In this document: one piece after another, positions 9,675-18,191 of the stretch
Numbering within the stretch: the stretch's first letter is position 1
How the letters are laid out: every line of letters starts with the position of its first letter
Assembly (NCBI RefSeq): GCF_000739615.1
Contig: NZ_BATP01000020.1
Location: 124,001 to 188,000 of the forward strand
Source: Haloferula sp. BvORR071
GTDB lineage: Bacteria; Verrucomicrobiota; Verrucomicrobiia; Verrucomicrobiales; Akkermansiaceae
Direction: 5' to 3'
DNA: 64,000 bases
Notes under the pieces: model-generated
Databases searched by the model: none
Told to the model about the DNA's origin: nothing
What the model saw: only the letters and a program-made list of their open reading frames with translations
Made by a program: the position numbers and the translations under genes

Positions 9675-12119
9675 CTACTTCGGCAGCACCTGGATTCTCA
9701 GATACATGTCCGGCCCGGCAGATAGCGGCAGCGTGGCCGTTGTCTTGCCGGAGGCCGTGGTCAGGTTGATGCCACCTGTCGTCCAGGTTTTGAGATCGGT
9801 GCTCTTCTGCACGGTGTAGTTCATCGTGGCATTGCGCGGGACCGGAAAGACGAGCCGCACGTTGGTGCCGACCCGCTCCACCTGCGGTTTCACAGCGGAG
9901 GAATCCTTTTCGGGATCGAAGCCGAAGCCATACTCCACCAAGTTCACCAAGCCATCGGCGTCGGGATCCGCCAGGTCACCGGAGATTGCCCCATCCGCCT
10001 TCTCGGTCGCGTTGAAATAGGTCGTCAACCAGGAGTCCGGGGCGAAGCGCAGATCCAGCGCCGCCGCGATCGAATAGGCCACCGCACCCGAGCAAGTCGC
10101 CACGCAGCGGAAGCGGCTGCCATTATACTCATAGCCCGGTGCATGCAGCGCCAGCGTGGCGGTATCCACTCCAGAGAAAACCGCGTTGTTGGAGAGGTTC
10201 TGCCAGGGCCCTCCCTTATCGACCTGCCGCTGCCATTGGTAGCCTGGCGTGGAGTCCGCCGCGACCGAGGCCGTGAAGCTCGTATCGCCGCCAATGTTCA
10301 CAAAGCGGTTGACCGGCTGTGTGGTAAAGACCGTACCGAGACTCCGGATCACGCCATCACTCTTGCTGCTGATATAGAGCTCACCCGTGGCGTCTTCCGC
10401 CAAGCGGATGTCCGCACGACCGGTTCCGGAAATCGTAGCCCCACCCGGCAGATCGGAATCGATCCCGCCGCGGAAGTCGTAGCCTTCTTCCACGATCTCG
10501 AAGAAGCGGTCGTAGGAGCGCAGCCCGGCATCCGGGCTATCGTTCGGATCATCCCACAGGAAGGTCACCGGCTGCACGTCCGCCGTGGTCGCGGCCACGC
10601 CGTCCTGCGCTGCCTGCATCGCGCTCCAGTCGCAGCAAAAGACCCGCCCGGTGGTAATGTCCCCGAAGATGAATTTCCCCTGCAGTGCGGGCAGCGCACT
10701 GCCACGGTAGAAGAAGCCGTTCGCGATCGCATCGCCCCAAGCCGCGGCATGCGGGTAAGTGATCACCGGGTATTCCGGCACGAAGTCACCGGGCGCATTC
10801 GTCAGGTTGTCCTTGCGGATCGGCAGTGTGTCAGGACTGGGCGGTGCGGACAGCACCGGCGCGCCCGTGCTGATCGCGAGCTTCTGCGGTCCCTCGCGTT
10901 CACTATAACCATAGTTTTTCCCGCCGTGGATGATGTTCACTTCCTCCCAGGAATTCAGGCCTATCTCCTCCACCAGCAGGCTCGGGCTTTCGCCATTCTC
11001 CGGCAGGTGCCAAGTGAAGCGGTGCGGATTGCGATGGCCCAAGCTCCAGATCTCCGGCCGCGCGTTTGCCCCGAATGTCGCCTTGTTGAGGAAGGGGTTG
11101 TCGTTCGGGATCCGATAGCGCCCGCTTGCAGAGAGCGTGCTATCCTCGGTCTGCAGCGCAGTGTCCGGAATGATCCGCAGGATCTTGCCCACGATGCTAT
11201 CCAGCCGCTGAGGATTGAGCTTGGTGGCATTCGACTCACCGGAGCCGCCATCGCCGCTGGCGAGATACATGATGCCCCACTCCGAGCTATCCGGCTTGGC
11301 CGTCGGGTTGAAGGTGATGTCACCCAGGGGATGGATCTGGCTGTTGTAGCCGATCCGCAGGATCTCGCGGGCAGTCCCTTCAAAGGTAAGGCTCGAGGGG
11401 TTCGTGTCGATCCACTCGATCAATACCGCGTGCCGGTTGATGGTGCCCAGCGGCGCGTTGATGACGTTCGTGCTCGTATAGCCCGTGGCATTGAAGCCGG
11501 GAAACTTGGTCGTCACCGGCAGCCGCGTGGCCGCGCCGTCAGCACTCGGGGTCTCGATGTGGATCGTGTAGAACTTGCCGGTGGTCGCGTAGGAAGGATC
11601 GAACTGGAAGCACACCAGGCCATTCGCGTAGCCCTGCTTCTTGGTAAAGTTCGGGAAAAGCCCGTTCGGCGTGGACTTGGTGACGGCGCTGCCCGCGGCA
11701 TTCGGCACGTAGGACTTGTCCGCGTCGTCGGTGGAGGTCGAGCCGTTGAAATCGAGATAGGCCGTCCGCGCCGTAGCCTGCGCCAGCAATTGGCTCGTCC
11801 GGACTGCCACCGTCCCGCCCGCAGAGAAGATGTGCAGATTCCCGTTCAGGTCGCAGACCCAGATCCGGCCGGCATTGCCCGGCTCCGGGCGGATGAAATT
11901 GACCCGCGCCATGTAGGCCGGGTTGCCCGCGGTGGTCGCCACATTGCCAGAAAAGGGCATCGCGGCCCAGTCATTGACCCGCACCACCAGCGGCGGCGAG
12001 ATCGCGGCCTGTAGGTTCGGCGAAACGGACAGCGGCAAAAGGGCCGCAATCAGGGGGGTAAACCGAGCAACGGCGGGGGAGGAAATCCGGCGCGGCGAGG
12101 CGAGGGAGACGTGAGGCAT
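9675..12119 (-). CDS. Secreted PQQ-type sugar dehydrogenase-like protein with Ig-like and C-terminal tail domains
   Basis: The gene encodes 814 residues with a signal peptide at about 20-38 (LIAALLPLSVSPNLQA). The main domain (about 45-600) resembles the glucose/sorbosone dehydrogenase beta-propeller, with HPLGDITFNPTAKPDSSEWGI, YLASGDGG, SLGHRNPHRFTW and NYGYSEREGPQ as family landmarks. An immunoglobulin-like region follows (GYQWQRQV, about 625-690). Next come DPDADGLVNLVEYGFGFDP and a beta-rich tail (YTVQKSTDLKTWT) that also closes the neighbouring fusion protein. It has no CxxCH motif, so it lacks the cytochrome part of its neighbour. It is convergent with that gene, with only 13 bases between the stops. 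The reaction is inferred from family only. Confidence 0.85.
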   Translation of the reverse strand: MPHVSLASPRRISSPAVARFTPLIAALLPLSVSPNLQAAISPPLVVRVNDWAAMPFSGNVATTAGNPAYMARVNFIRPEPGNAGRIWVCDLNGNLHIFSAGGTVAVRTSQLLAQATARTAYLDFNGSTSTDDADKSYVPNAAGSAVTKSTPNGLFPNFTKKQGYANGLVCFQFDPSYATTGKFYTIHIETPSADGAATRLPVTTKFPGFNATGYTSTNVINAPLGTINRHAVLIEWIDTNPSSLTFEGTAREILRIGYNSQIHPLGDITFNPTAKPDSSEWGIMYLASGDGGSGESNATKLNPQRLDSIVGKILRIIPDTALQTEDSTLSASGRYRIPNDNPFLNKATFGANARPEIWSLGHRNPHRFTWHLPENGESPSLLVEEIGLNSWEEVNIIHGGKNYGYSEREGPQKLAISTGAPVLSAPPSPDTLPIRKDNLTNAPGDFVPEYPVITYPHAAAWGDAIANGFFYRGSALPALQGKFIFGDITTGRVFCCDWSAMQAAQDGVAATTADVQPVTFLWDDPNDSPDAGLRSYDRFFEIVEEGYDFRGGIDSDLPGGATISGTGRADIRLAEDATGELYISSKSDGVIRSLGTVFTTQPVNRFVNIGGDTSFTASVAADSTPGYQWQRQVDKGGPWQNLSNNAVFSGVDTATLALHAPGYEYNGSRFRCVATCSGAVAYSIAAALDLRFAPDSWLTTYFNATEKADGAISGDLADPDADGLVNLVEYGFGFDPEKDSSAVKPQVERVGTNVRLVFPVPRNATMNYTVQKSTDLKTWTTGGINLTTASGKTTATLPLSAGPDMYLRIQVLPK

Positions 12120-12465
12120 CCGGGGTTGGGCGGCAATCTACCGGCCCGCCCCGATTCTTCAAGCCATTGAAGATCAAATAGTCTCTAACATTTCCGAATA
12201 ACTCCGGCACTCGCTATGCATCACAGGGATCGACCACTTTTTTGAAAGATATCGCCGTGGAGCATATCTGGCGGACGCCCCAAAATCCGCAAAATTCGGG
12301 AGCCAAGTCCCTTGTCAGAAGGATCTTGAAGGCCCTCGGAATCGCGCTTGGGTAGCTGCGTTTTTAGCCATTTTGCGCCTCGTTTCGCCTGAAAGTCCAA
12401 AATGCCAAACGCCGCTCCAGAATCTCCTTGTCAACTACCTTGCCATACAAGATACCTGCCCAGTC
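12120..12465. other. Intergenic region between divergent genes
   Basis: This 346-base stretch separates the leftward dehydrogenase gene from the rightward small-membrane-protein operon, so it should hold both promoters. It is less GC-rich than the coding DNA around it. I saw no convincing -35/-10 pair, no operator palindrome and no small gene. An in-frame upstream ATG at 12373 would extend the next protein by 31 residues lacking signal or membrane features, so I treat it as non-coding. Confidence 0.4.
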
Positions 12466-12891
12466 ATGAAACCCGCACGCCCGTCCCCGCGCCGCCGTGT
12501 TTTCAAATGGCTCGCCGTGATCATTCTCCCCCTCGTCCTGTTTTTCGGCTGGGTAGTCCTCGGCCAACCGGGCCCCAGCGGCGTGCTCGCCTACAGCAAG
12601 GCCACTGATGGTACCGAATGCGTCGTTACCCAAAAGTGGAACGGCTGGATGAATGGCGAGCCCTACACCGTCAGCTTCTACACCCGCGGTCCCGACGGAC
12701 GCTGGCACTGGCAATACATCGACCACGAAGTCGGCCGCTGGTTCCACTGCCGTCTCGAGATCGATGCCCCGCGCAATGAAGTGCGGGTCTACTGCGGTTA
12801 CTCGCTCGCCAAGACCGTCCAACTCCACCCGGACAACGATTGGCCCGAGCAAAAGCCGCCCTTCCTTCCGAGGGCCCTGCAATCCACCTGA
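12466..12891 (+). CDS. Small single-pass membrane protein, first of three tandem paralogues
   Basis: The 141-residue protein starts at the ATG at 12466, just before a basic stretch (PSPRRRVFK) and a membrane helix (about 14-33, WLAVIILPLVLFFGWVVLG). The remaining ~105 residues probably lie outside the membrane. They carry VLAYSKATDGTECVVTQKWNGW, FYTRGPDGRWHWQYIDHE and EQKPPFLP, all shared with the next two genes. No known family is recognised. The stop is 3 bases before the next ATG, and a regulator and a PEP-CTERM membrane protein follow in the same run, so a shared transcript is likely. The paralogy is seen directly; the function is unknown. Confidence 0.75.
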   Translation: MKPARPSPRRRVFKWLAVIILPLVLFFGWVVLGQPGPSGVLAYSKATDGTECVVTQKWNGWMNGEPYTVSFYTRGPDGRWHWQYIDHEVGRWFHCRLEIDAPRNEVRVYCGYSLAKTVQLHPDNDWPEQKPPFLPRALQST

Positions 12892-12894
12892 GCC

Positions 12895-13344
12895 ATGAAC
12901 GCGCAAAGCTCATCTGCCACGCGCCGCGTGCTCAAGCGCTCGGCCCTGATCCTCACTCCGATCCTGCTGTTCGCCGGTTGGTTCCTGCTCGGCCAGCCCG
13001 GCTTCGGCGGCGTGCTCGCCTATGCGAAGGCGAGCGACAATACCGACTGCATCGTCACGCAAACCTGCAATGGTTCCTGGGGCGAGCCCTACAGCGTCGG
13101 CTTCTATTCACGTGCCCCCGGCGGCATCTGGAACTGGCAATACATCGACCACGAGGCCGATCACTGGTGCAGCTGCCGCATGGAGATCGATGTGGCGAAG
13201 AATGAAGTGAAGATTTTCAACGGCGAGCACTTCGAGCGCAGCGTGCAGCTCCATGCCGACGACCGCCGGCCCGAGCAAAAGCCTCCGCATCTGCCCCCGG
13301 CCTTGAGCGGACAGTTGGTCCTCAGCCTCCAACAGAAACCGTGA
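12895..13344 (+). CDS. Small single-pass membrane protein, second of three tandem paralogues
   Basis: This 149-residue protein has the same plan as its upstream neighbour: a short basic N-terminus (RRVLKR), one membrane helix (about 17-35) and an extracytoplasmic domain. Shared motifs are LLGQPGFGGVLAYAKASDNTDCIVTQ, read as two blocks, then WNWQYIDHEADHW and EQKPPHLPPA. It has more cysteines than the first copy (Cys in TDCIV, QTCNG and the CSC near the middle), so a disulfide is possible. Its TGA overlaps the GTG of the third copy, a sign of translational coupling. The role is unknown. Confidence 0.75.
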   Translation: MNAQSSSATRRVLKRSALILTPILLFAGWFLLGQPGFGGVLAYAKASDNTDCIVTQTCNGSWGEPYSVGFYSRAPGGIWNWQYIDHEADHWCSCRMEIDVAKNEVKIFNGEHFERSVQLHADDRRPEQKPPHLPPALSGQLVLSLQQKP

Positions 13345-13714
13345 AGGCCACGCTCATCTTCATCGGCATCGTGATCGCCGGCGAGATCCGGCCCTATCGC
13401 AGCGGCCTGGTCGGTAGCGCCACCGCGCGGATGGCACGCAGTGCGTGATCACCCAGACTTGGAACGGCTGGACCTTCGAATTCTACACCGTGAGCCTCTA
13501 CACCCGCCGCCCCGGCGAGGACTGGCAGTGGCACTACATCGACCACGAGGCCGGCCACTGGAAGAAGTGCCAGATGGAATTCAGCACCGATGGCACCGAA
13601 CTTGATACTATCGGCGGCGACAAGATGCGCCGCAGCTTCAAGCTTTCCGAGGCCGGCACGCCTTCCCAAGCTCCTCCCTACCTGCCGCCGGATATGGCAA
13701 ACCCACCACGATGA
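13341..13714 (+). pseudogene. Third paralogue of the small membrane protein, broken by a frameshift
   Basis: A GTG at 13341 overlaps the previous stop and opens a frame with a hydrophobic start (VKATLIFIGIVIAG), then reaches a stop at 13446-13448. The family sequence continues in another frame. After about base 13430 the readable text is DGTQCVITQTWNGW, then WQWHYIDHEAGHWKK and ending PPYLPPDMANPPR at 13714. Joining the frames after SGLVGSATA restores alignment to the first copy (KATDGTEC), so the lesion is a net +2 or -1 base change near 13429-13434. The last codons overlap the PadR start as ATGA. It may be a pseudogene or a sequencing error. A shorter protein from the GTG at 13445 is possible but would lack the anchor. 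Confidence 0.65.
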
Positions 13715-14178
13715 GTCCGCTCGATCCAGCGGCAGGGGAACTTTTCGACAACTGGACCGTCCAGATGCGCAAGGGCGTGCTCGACCTGTGCATCCTCAAG
13801 GCTCTCGCCAGTGGCGAATGCTATGGCTACGCGCTGGTGAAATCCCTGGTCGCCATCCCCGGCGTGGGCGTTGCGGAGGGCTCGATCTATCCCCTGCTTT
13901 CGCGCCTGAAAAAGCAGGGCCTGGTCTCCACCCGCTTGGAAGAATCCACGGAGGGCCCCGCCCGCAAGTACTACCGCCTCACCGCCGCGGGCAGCGCGCT
14001 CGCGACGGAGATGCAGGCCTATTTCGATGAGATGACCCGGGGAGTCTCCGGACTGGGGCAAAACGACGCTGGCGACAGCGATGGCAAGGTCACCCCCGGC
14101 AATTTCACCACTCCTTCACCGCCCCTTCCCAAAGAGCAGCCTGAACTGCGAGAACGCAAACCACCGATCCCCCGATGA
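13711..14178 (+). CDS. PadR-family transcriptional regulator
   Basis: The 155-residue protein has a winged-helix domain of the PadR type. Family signatures are MRKGVLDLCILKALASGECYGY (read as MRKGVLDLCILKAL then GECYGY), VAEGSIYPLLSRLKKQGLV for the recognition helix and wing, and GPARKYYRLTAAG. The C-terminal dimerisation part is short and followed by a Pro-rich tail. It overlaps the upstream paralogue by ATGA, and its stop overlaps the next ATG at 14175, so it is co-translated with the large VIT/PEP-CTERM protein. PadR proteins usually repress membrane or stress genes, often their own operon. Control of this operon is therefore the natural guess, although I see no operator. Confidence 0.9.
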   Translation: MSPLDPAAGELFDNWTVQMRKGVLDLCILKALASGECYGYALVKSLVAIPGVGVAEGSIYPLLSRLKKQGLVSTRLEESTEGPARKYYRLTAAGSALATEMQAYFDEMTRGVSGLGQNDAGDSDGKVTPGNFTTPSPPLPKEQPELRERKPPIPR

Positions 14179-16850
14179 AAACGTGGACCGAACCAGCCGA
14201 ACTACGATTGACGCAGTACCTTGCGGAGCGGGTCCAGCGCGAAGGCTTCAGCGGCGAGGAAGCGCTGGAGCTGCGTTCGGATCTGCTCAGCCACATCCAT
14301 GAGGAAGCGGAGAAGGATCGAGCGGAATCGATCGGCTTGATGCAGTTGGAGGCCATCCTTAGTCACCTTGATGCCGGTTATCTTCCGGAGCCTACGCCTC
14401 CCCTGTCGGTTCCAGCCCCCTACAACCCGCCGACGACGCCGGATCCCCAGATCCGCACTGGGGTGCCCATTTCGCACAAGCGTCCCTGGCAAACCAAGCG
14501 CTGGCTCTTTGGCGTGGCGGCACCGCTGGGTGTCACCATCTTCGAGGCCCTCATCCCCTTTTGCGGCAGCGTCTTCTTCGATCCCCTCGCCACCTGGTGG
14601 CATCTGCTGCTGGTCCTGACTGTGCCCGCGGTGAATGCTTGGCTGCTGCTCGGCGCGCCGCGTGGCTCGGAGCGCTGGAAGGGCATTGCGGTCGGCTTCG
14701 CACTGGTCATCGCGATTTTTTACGCGCTGCTCTTCCTGCCCCTGCTGCCAGCTTCGATCCTTGCCGTCGTCATGGCTGGACTCGGCCTGCTCTCGCTCAC
14801 GCCGATCATGGCTGGCATCGCCACCGCCAAGATCGCGATCAGCGCCGCGGATGATTCAGAGGACTTGGCGCGCTTCCGCAGCGGCCGCTGGACCGGCATC
14901 GCCGCCGCCCTGCTCGCCCTCTTCCTGTTAGAAGGTCCGGCCTTCTGGACCCGCAAGAATCTCGACATCGCCTCCGGCGAGGACAGCAAGCCGCGCCAGG
15001 CCGCGGTCGAGCGCTTGCGTTCCTTCCACTCGGAGCGCACCCTGCTGCTCGCTTGCTATGAGGGTAGCCGCGGCACCTCTCAGGGCACCGACATCTCCGG
15101 GTGGATCTGCAAAGGGTGGAAAAACATTGGCGATTCCTTCGCCGAGGACTTCGAGCGAGTCCGCCGGCCTGACTCCGATCGCACCCGCGATGTCTTCTTC
15201 CGCGTCACCGGCAAGCCCTTCAGCGAAGTGCAGCCGCCGCGCACGATACGCAGTGCAGTCTTCGGCATGGGCCGCGGCCGGGAATTCGAAGAGGTGGAGT
15301 TCGACAACCATCTGGGCGGTGACCAGGTCGCCGTGCGTGTGCGGAATCTCGATCTCGCCGAGTCGCGCTTCGATGGCCACGTGGATGCCCGCTCGCGGAT
15401 CGGCTACGGCGAGTGGACCATGGTCTTCAGGAACGAGGGCCGCGATGCCAAGGAAGCGCGCTGCCAGGTGCAGCTGCCGCAGGGTGGCCGCGTCTCGCGC
15501 CTGACCCTGTGGGTAAATGGCGAGCCGCGCGAGGCTGCGTTCAACTCGATCTCGAAGGTGAAGGCAGCCTACAAGGAAGTCGCGGTGGTCCAACGGCGCG
15601 ATCCGGTGCTGGTCACCATGTCCGGGCCGGATACCGTGCTAGTGCAGTGTTTCCCCGTTCCCGCGCATGGCGAGATGAAGATCCGCTTCGGCATCACCGC
15701 GCCGGTCGATGGTGAGCTCTGGGAACTCCCGCGAATTCTCGAACGCAACTTTGGCACCAGCGAAAGCCTGGAACACGCGGTCTGGCTGCAAGGCGACGGC
15801 GGCTTTGATCTGGTTGAGACCGGGGAGCAGGACCGCATCGCCCGTCGCGATGGAGAAGGCTACTCGCTCTCCGTCAGCCTCGATCCAAATGCCGCGATGG
15901 GCCGCATCACTGCGGTGCGCCTGAAGGCCAGGACCGAGATGGAGAAACCATTGTGGTGCGAGGACCAGTTCGCCTCGAATGACCAGCGCTACCTGATCCG
16001 CGAGCCTAGCGTCATCCGCAGGCCCGGCAGCAAACTGCTTCTTGTCGTCGATGCCTCCGCCGCGATGAGCGAGGCCAAGTCGTGGATCACCGAATCACTG
16101 GAGAAGAATTTCTCCGCAGGTGATTTCCGCATCCTCCTCGCCGATGACACGGCGCATGAAGTGAAGCTCGACGAACTCAAGCGCGCCGACTTCAGCGGCG
16201 GCCGCGACAACGAGCCCGCGCTGCGTGAGGCCGTGCGCCTCGCCAAGTCCGGCGAGGTCGATGAAATTATCTGGCTCCACGGCCCTCAAGCCGTCGGCCT
16301 CTCACAGGCGGAAGCCCTGATCCAGATCATCGAGCGCGGCACCCGCCACCCGGTGATCCACACCGTGATGGCCGCGAATGGTCCGAACCGCCTCGCCGAA
16401 GCCCTTCAACGCAGCGGCACCCTGCAACGCGGCCCTGTCCTGTTAGACACACACCGGGACTTCCCCGCCTTCCTCAAGGGCCTGATGGTCGAGCACGACG
16501 AGACCGCCTGGCACTGGAAGCGCAGCGCCCAGGTCCCCCCGGAAATGGGCAAGCCGGTCTGGAACCACCTCGCCCGCCAGTGGGCCATCGAGTCGGTCGA
16601 AACCCCGCGCTCCGAGATCTCGGAAAACGAGCGCCCTGCCCTCGCCGCCAAGTATCAACTGGTCACCAGTGTTTCCGGTGCGGTCGTGCTCGAGACCAAG
16701 GAGCAATACGAGAAGCACGGCCTCACCCCGGTCGATGCCAACGCCGCCCCGCAAATCCCCGGCGTCCCTGAAGCCTCGACCTCCCTGCTGCTCATGCTCA
16801 GCGCCAGCATGGGCCTTCTGCGCCGCAATCGCCGTAGCAAGGACTCGTAG
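14175..16850 (+). CDS. Multi-pass membrane protein with VIT and degenerate vWA-like regions and a PEP-CTERM-like end
   Basis: This 891-residue protein begins with a soluble helical segment (1-60) and a Pro-rich linker. About five membrane helices lie between residues 112 and 262, where two loops are short. The region at about 375-515 resembles a VIT domain (VAVRVRNLDLAESRFDG, GEWTMVFRNEGRDAKEARC). A vWA-like segment follows with DASAAMS at 626, where the metal-site DxSxS has lost its second Ser. The C-terminus has PEAS at 865-868, a hydrophobic helix and RRNRR, a PEP-CTERM-like exosortase signal. This matches the general plan of PEP-CTERM family integral membrane proteins of unknown function. 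It is translationally coupled to the PadR gene. Confidence 0.8.
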   Translation: MKTWTEPAELRLTQYLAERVQREGFSGEEALELRSDLLSHIHEEAEKDRAESIGLMQLEAILSHLDAGYLPEPTPPLSVPAPYNPPTTPDPQIRTGVPISHKRPWQTKRWLFGVAAPLGVTIFEALIPFCGSVFFDPLATWWHLLLVLTVPAVNAWLLLGAPRGSERWKGIAVGFALVIAIFYALLFLPLLPASILAVVMAGLGLLSLTPIMAGIATAKIAISAADDSEDLARFRSGRWTGIAAALLALFLLEGPAFWTRKNLDIASGEDSKPRQAAVERLRSFHSERTLLLACYEGSRGTSQGTDISGWICKGWKNIGDSFAEDFERVRRPDSDRTRDVFFRVTGKPFSEVQPPRTIRSAVFGMGRGREFEEVEFDNHLGGDQVAVRVRNLDLAESRFDGHVDARSRIGYGEWTMVFRNEGRDAKEARCQVQLPQGGRVSRLTLWVNGEPREAAFNSISKVKAAYKEVAVVQRRDPVLVTMSGPDTVLVQCFPVPAHGEMKIRFGITAPVDGELWELPRILERNFGTSESLEHAVWLQGDGGFDLVETGEQDRIARRDGEGYSLSVSLDPNAAMGRITAVRLKARTEMEKPLWCEDQFASNDQRYLIREPSVIRRPGSKLLLVVDASAAMSEAKSWITESLEKNFSAGDFRILLADDTAHEVKLDELKRADFSGGRDNEPALREAVRLAKSGEVDEIIWLHGPQAVGLSQAEALIQIIERGTRHPVIHTVMAANGPNRLAEALQRSGTLQRGPVLLDTHRDFPAFLKGLMVEHDETAWHWKRSAQVPPEMGKPVWNHLARQWAIESVETPRSEISENERPALAAKYQLVTSVSGAVVLETKEQYEKHGLTPVDANAAPQIPGVPEASTSLLLMLSASMGLLRRNRRSKDS

Positions 16851-16859
16851 TCTCGTAGT

Positions 16860-17015
16860 GGAATGGCTGCGCCATTCCGGCTGGGCGAATTCCCCTACTA
16901 GAACGCGACCGATCACCGGGTTCCCACTGGGTGCGCCGACTTTAGTCGGCCTCTCAAGCCTGGGTCGTCTTTCTCGCCCTCGTGTCCCCTTCCTAACGGG
17001 CCGGCTAAAGCCGGC
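16860..17015. repeat. Three short perfect hairpins after the VIT/PEP-CTERM gene
   Basis: Three palindromes follow one another: GGAATGGC/GCCATTCC with a 3-base loop at 16860-16878; GCCGAC/GTCGGC with loop TTTA at 16935-16950; and GCCGGC/GCCGGC with loop TAAA at 17000-17015. The last two share the pattern of a GCCGnC stem around a T/A tetranucleotide and lie in opposite sense, as paired REP-like elements do. None has a T-tract, so an intrinsic terminator is doubtful. Confidence 0.55.
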
Positions 17016-17062
17016 GCAGCCAGTGCTCCCGCCCATCAACAAGCCTTCACTCAACTTCCGCC

Positions 17063-17584
17063 ATGGAAACTCCACCACTCCAAAACCACGACACATCTCG
17101 TACTTCCCCCGGACCTTCCTGGCCCATCCTCATCGCCATCACCCTCGTCATCTGTGGCACCGCCGCCTGCATGACCCACAACGTCTACTATACCGAGGGC
17201 GAGATCATGGTGGGCGTCTATGCCTTCGCCACAGCCGGGACAGCCGCCCTGCTACTCCTCGGCCTCGCCAACCGCAGCCTCGCCGCTTGGCTCATCGTCA
17301 TCTGCGGCGGCAGCCTCGTTCTCTGGCAGGCCTACCAACAGCGCCGCTGGGCCATTCTTCATGAAGAAGTCGTCGGCGTCCTCGCGCACATCCACCAAAT
17401 CCAGCAGAAAACCGGCAACTACCCGACCACCCTCGACGGCTACACCTTCTCCCACCCCGAGTTCAAAAGCCACATCAGCTACTCCTTCCCCGAAGGAAAA
17501 ATGTCCCTCGGCTACTACCTCAACAATCCCGGCACCGGCTATTGGTATCATCAGGACAGCGGCTTCGGCTACTATCCGGACTGA
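17063..17584 (+). CDS. Membrane protein of unknown function
   Basis: The protein has 173 residues and a short polar N-terminus. Three hydrophobic helices lie at about 20-38, 51-70 and 74-90. A soluble C-terminal half follows, with HIHQIQQKTGNYPTTLDGY and a Tyr/Gly-rich end (SLGYYLNNPGTGYWYHQDSGFGYYPD). The IQQKTGNYPTTLDGY stretch recalls the segment after the pilin-like helix in secreted type II pseudopilin-type proteins, but there is no prepilin cleavage motif. It is convergent with the lipoprotein gene, 25 bases away. The function is unknown. Confidence 0.65.
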   Translation: METPPLQNHDTSRTSPGPSWPILIAITLVICGTAACMTHNVYYTEGEIMVGVYAFATAGTAALLLLGLANRSLAAWLIVICGGSLVLWQAYQQRRWAILHEEVVGVLAHIHQIQQKTGNYPTTLDGYTFSHPEFKSHISYSFPEGKMSLGYYLNNPGTGYWYHQDSGFGYYPD

Positions 17585-17609
17585 CTGAAGCCCAACTCCA
17601 CGTGCTCCC

Positions 17610-18176
17610 TCAAATCCCCATCAGGTCCTCAAAGGTCACCCACGCCCTCACGCGATTTTCCTCATACCGGTACCTCTCCTTCCACACAAAGGGCCTCCTC
17701 CCGCTTCCACGCTCCACCCAGCCCTGGATCTCCAGCGTCAGGATCTCCGTCTTGTCCGCTGGCACGTAGTCAAACTTCCGTGGCAGATTGATCTCCGCAT
17801 AGTACTGCCCCTTCCCTACACCGCTCGTCACCGTGTGCGCCATCACCCTCAAGCGATCCGCGGGCACCACCAGGTCCTGCCGGAAGCTCCCGCTCGCGAT
17901 CGTCACTCGCTCAAACCCATAGGCCCGGTACGGCTTCTTCGTGTGGTAGCGCGTATCGATCCGGAACGGCGCCCGGACATCATTCGCGAAAATATTCGAG
18001 CTATAGGAAGTCGAGAACACCTGCACAACGAAGTCATCCTCGAAGCTCCCATCCGGCGGGATCTTCACCTCCACCATCTCGTAGGTCTTCCGCGAGTGAT
18101 TCACCATGCACCCGCTGCTCACCACCGCGAGCAAGGCCACTAGTCCCAGCAAAGCAAGGCGCGCCCGGTTCATCAT
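17610..18176 (-). CDS. Lipoprotein of unknown function
   Basis: The gene encodes 188 residues. The N-terminus MMNRARLALLGLVALLAVVSSGC is a lipoprotein signal peptide with the lipidated Cys at position 23. The mature part is beta-rich and has no recognised domain; landmarks are SFEDDFVVQVFSTSYSSNIF and KTEILTLEIQGWVERG. It lies 15 bases downstream of lpxA on the same strand, so it may be co-transcribed with it and act in the outer envelope. That role is only inferred from position. Confidence 0.75.
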   Translation of the reverse strand: MMNRARLALLGLVALLAVVSSGCMVNHSRKTYEMVEVKIPPDGSFEDDFVVQVFSTSYSSNIFANDVRAPFRIDTRYHTKKPYRAYGFERVTIASGSFRQDLVVPADRLRVMAHTVTSGVGKGQYYAEINLPRKFDYVPADKTEILTLEIQGWVERGSGRRPFVWKERYRYEENRVRAWVTFEDLMGI

Positions 18177-18191
18177 CTCTTCGCTTTCCGC

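Noticed and set aside
10143-12014. Long plus-strand open frame of 623 residues opposite the dehydrogenase gene
   Set aside because: It is Arg/His/Asp-rich with no domain motif, and lies antisense to a clear propeller protein; this is the usual shadow of GC-rich coding DNA.
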